Positions 63,315 to 64,000 of a DNA stretch of 64,000 nt are shown piece by piece; position 1 is the stretch's first letter; every line of letters begins with the position of its first letter. Position numbers and translations under genes: made by a program. The notes beneath the pieces are model-generated. The model made no database searches and had not been told where the DNA came from. It saw nothing but the letters and a program-made list of their open reading frames with translations. This DNA comes from Proteus vulgaris (GTDB lineage Bacteria > Pseudomonadota > Gammaproteobacteria > Enterobacterales > Enterobacteriaceae): NCBI GenBank assembly GCA_901472505.1, contig LR590468.1, forward strand, positions 3,447,501 through 3,511,500, read 5' to 3'.

Positions 63315-64000
63315 ATGGCAGCGATATCGACTGCTCAGGCCTGTGATCTGGTTATCTTCGGTACGAAAGGGGATCTCGCACGCCGTAAGCTTATTCCATC
63401 ATTATATCAATTGGAAAAAGCAGGATATATTCACCCTGACTCTCGCATTATTGGTGTAGGCCGTGCCGATTGGGATGCTGAGGCATATAAAAATGTTGCC
63501 CACGAAGCATTAAAAACCTTTTTAAAAGAAGAAATTAATCCTGAAATTTGGCAGCGTTTAAGTGATCGCTTAGATTTTTGTAATCTTGATGTCAATGAAA
63601 CAGATCATTTCATTGAGCTATCAAAGCACCTAAAACAAGACAAATTACCGGCTATTTATTACTTTGCAATGCCACCCAGTACCTTTAGTGCAATGTGTAA
63701 AGGGTTAGGTCATGCAAAACTTAATAAAGAGCCAAATCGTGTTGTGATGGAGAAACCATTAGGCACGGATTTAGCGTCTTCTGTTTCTATTAATGATAGT
63801 GTGGCGAAATATTTTAAAGAGAGTCAAATTTATCGTATCGACCACTATTTAGGTAAAGAAACGGTTTTAAACCTATTAGCACTGCGCTTTGCTAACTCTC
63901 TCTTTGTTAATAATTGGGACAATAAAACGATTGATCATGTCCAAATTACGGTTGCAGAAGAGGTTGGCATCGAAGGGCGCTGGGGATATTTCGACCAAGC
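63315..64000 (+). CDS. zwf: Glucose-6-phosphate 1-dehydrogenase, 3' end cut off
   Basis: First enzyme of the oxidative pentose-phosphate and Entner-Doudoroff routes, producing NADPH. My translation from the ATG at 63315 (GAGGAG upstream) covers 228 codons before the window ends. Visible are the NADP loop LVIFGTKGDLARRKLIP, VVMEKPLG, and the active-site IDHYLGKETVLNLLALRFAN. It matches E. coli Zwf along its length so far (about 491 residues when complete). Confidence 0.95.
   Translation, partial: MAAISTAQACDLVIFGTKGDLARRKLIPSLYQLEKAGYIHPDSRIIGVGRADWDAEAYKNVAHEALKTFLKEEINPEIWQRLSDRLDFCNLDVNETDHFIELSKHLKQDKLPAIYYFAMPPSTFSAMCKGLGHAKLNKEPNRVVMEKPLGTDLASSVSINDSVAKYFKESQIYRIDHYLGKETVLNLLALRFANSLFVNNWDNKTIDHVQITVAEEVGIEGRWGYFDQ

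Overview
The window is chromosomal DNA of an enterobacterium of the Proteus vulgaris group (Morganellaceae). The inference rests on three things. A CumA/HugA-type chromosomal class A beta-lactamase lies beside a divergent LysR regulator, which points away from P. mirabilis. Coding is low in GC throughout. Gene blocks follow the E. coli order closely (lolB-ispE-prs / hemA-prfA-prmC-sirB1-kdsA; tRNA-Ser-ghrA-ycdY-yceB-mdtH-rimJ-murJ; argS-yecM-cutC-cmoBA-yecN-aspS-nudB-yebC-ruvCAB-znu-mepM-lpxM-pykA-hexR-zwf). There is no prophage, IS element, integrase or CRISPR array that I can see.

1-14.9 kb is accessory and metabolic. It holds beta-lactamase/regulator, a four-gene cluster joining a TAXI-type TRAP importer, a GntR regulator and L-2-hydroxyglutarate dehydrogenase, a DedA protein, an ECF vitamin/metal-type importer preceded by a DUF296 protein, and the acetoin genes budA-budB. 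A decayed reading frame lies at 14.55-14.79 kb. 14.9-28.7 kb is housekeeping: ychF, pth, ychH, prs, ispE, lolB, hemA, prfA, prmC, sirB1, kdsA, a YhcC radical-SAM protein, dauA, and a tRNA-Ser(GGA) with a strong promoter and terminator.

29-34.8 kb follows the E. coli ghrA-ycdX-ycdY block, but ycdX is absent. In its place are a very A/T-rich ~963-residue protein that resembles the C-terminal half of AvrE/DspE type III effectors, and a prolyl-hydroxylase-like oxygenase. The AvrE-like gene is the most unusual item in the window; no secretion system or chaperone gene is visible nearby.

34.8-49.1 kb holds yceB, mdtH, rimJ, murJ, a small lipoprotein, argS, yecM, cutC, an ABC-F ATPase, an unknown membrane protein, cmoB, cmoA and yecN. 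Seven of these genes are broken by single-base gains or losses, nearly all in homopolymers. They include the normally essential murJ and argS, so sequencing or assembly error is the likeliest cause. I annotate them as single genes with the frame changes marked. murJ and argS are separated only by ~1.4 kb, although in E. coli each borders a flagellar gene cluster. A flagellar locus may therefore have been lost or moved.

49.4-64 kb is intact housekeeping with readable control sites: a LexA box before ruvAB, a Zur box between znuCB and znuA, and a HexR box before zwf. An orphan DarG-like macro-domain gene sits between ruvB and znuB. The window cuts off the 3' end of the beta-lactamase gene at the left and of zwf at the right.
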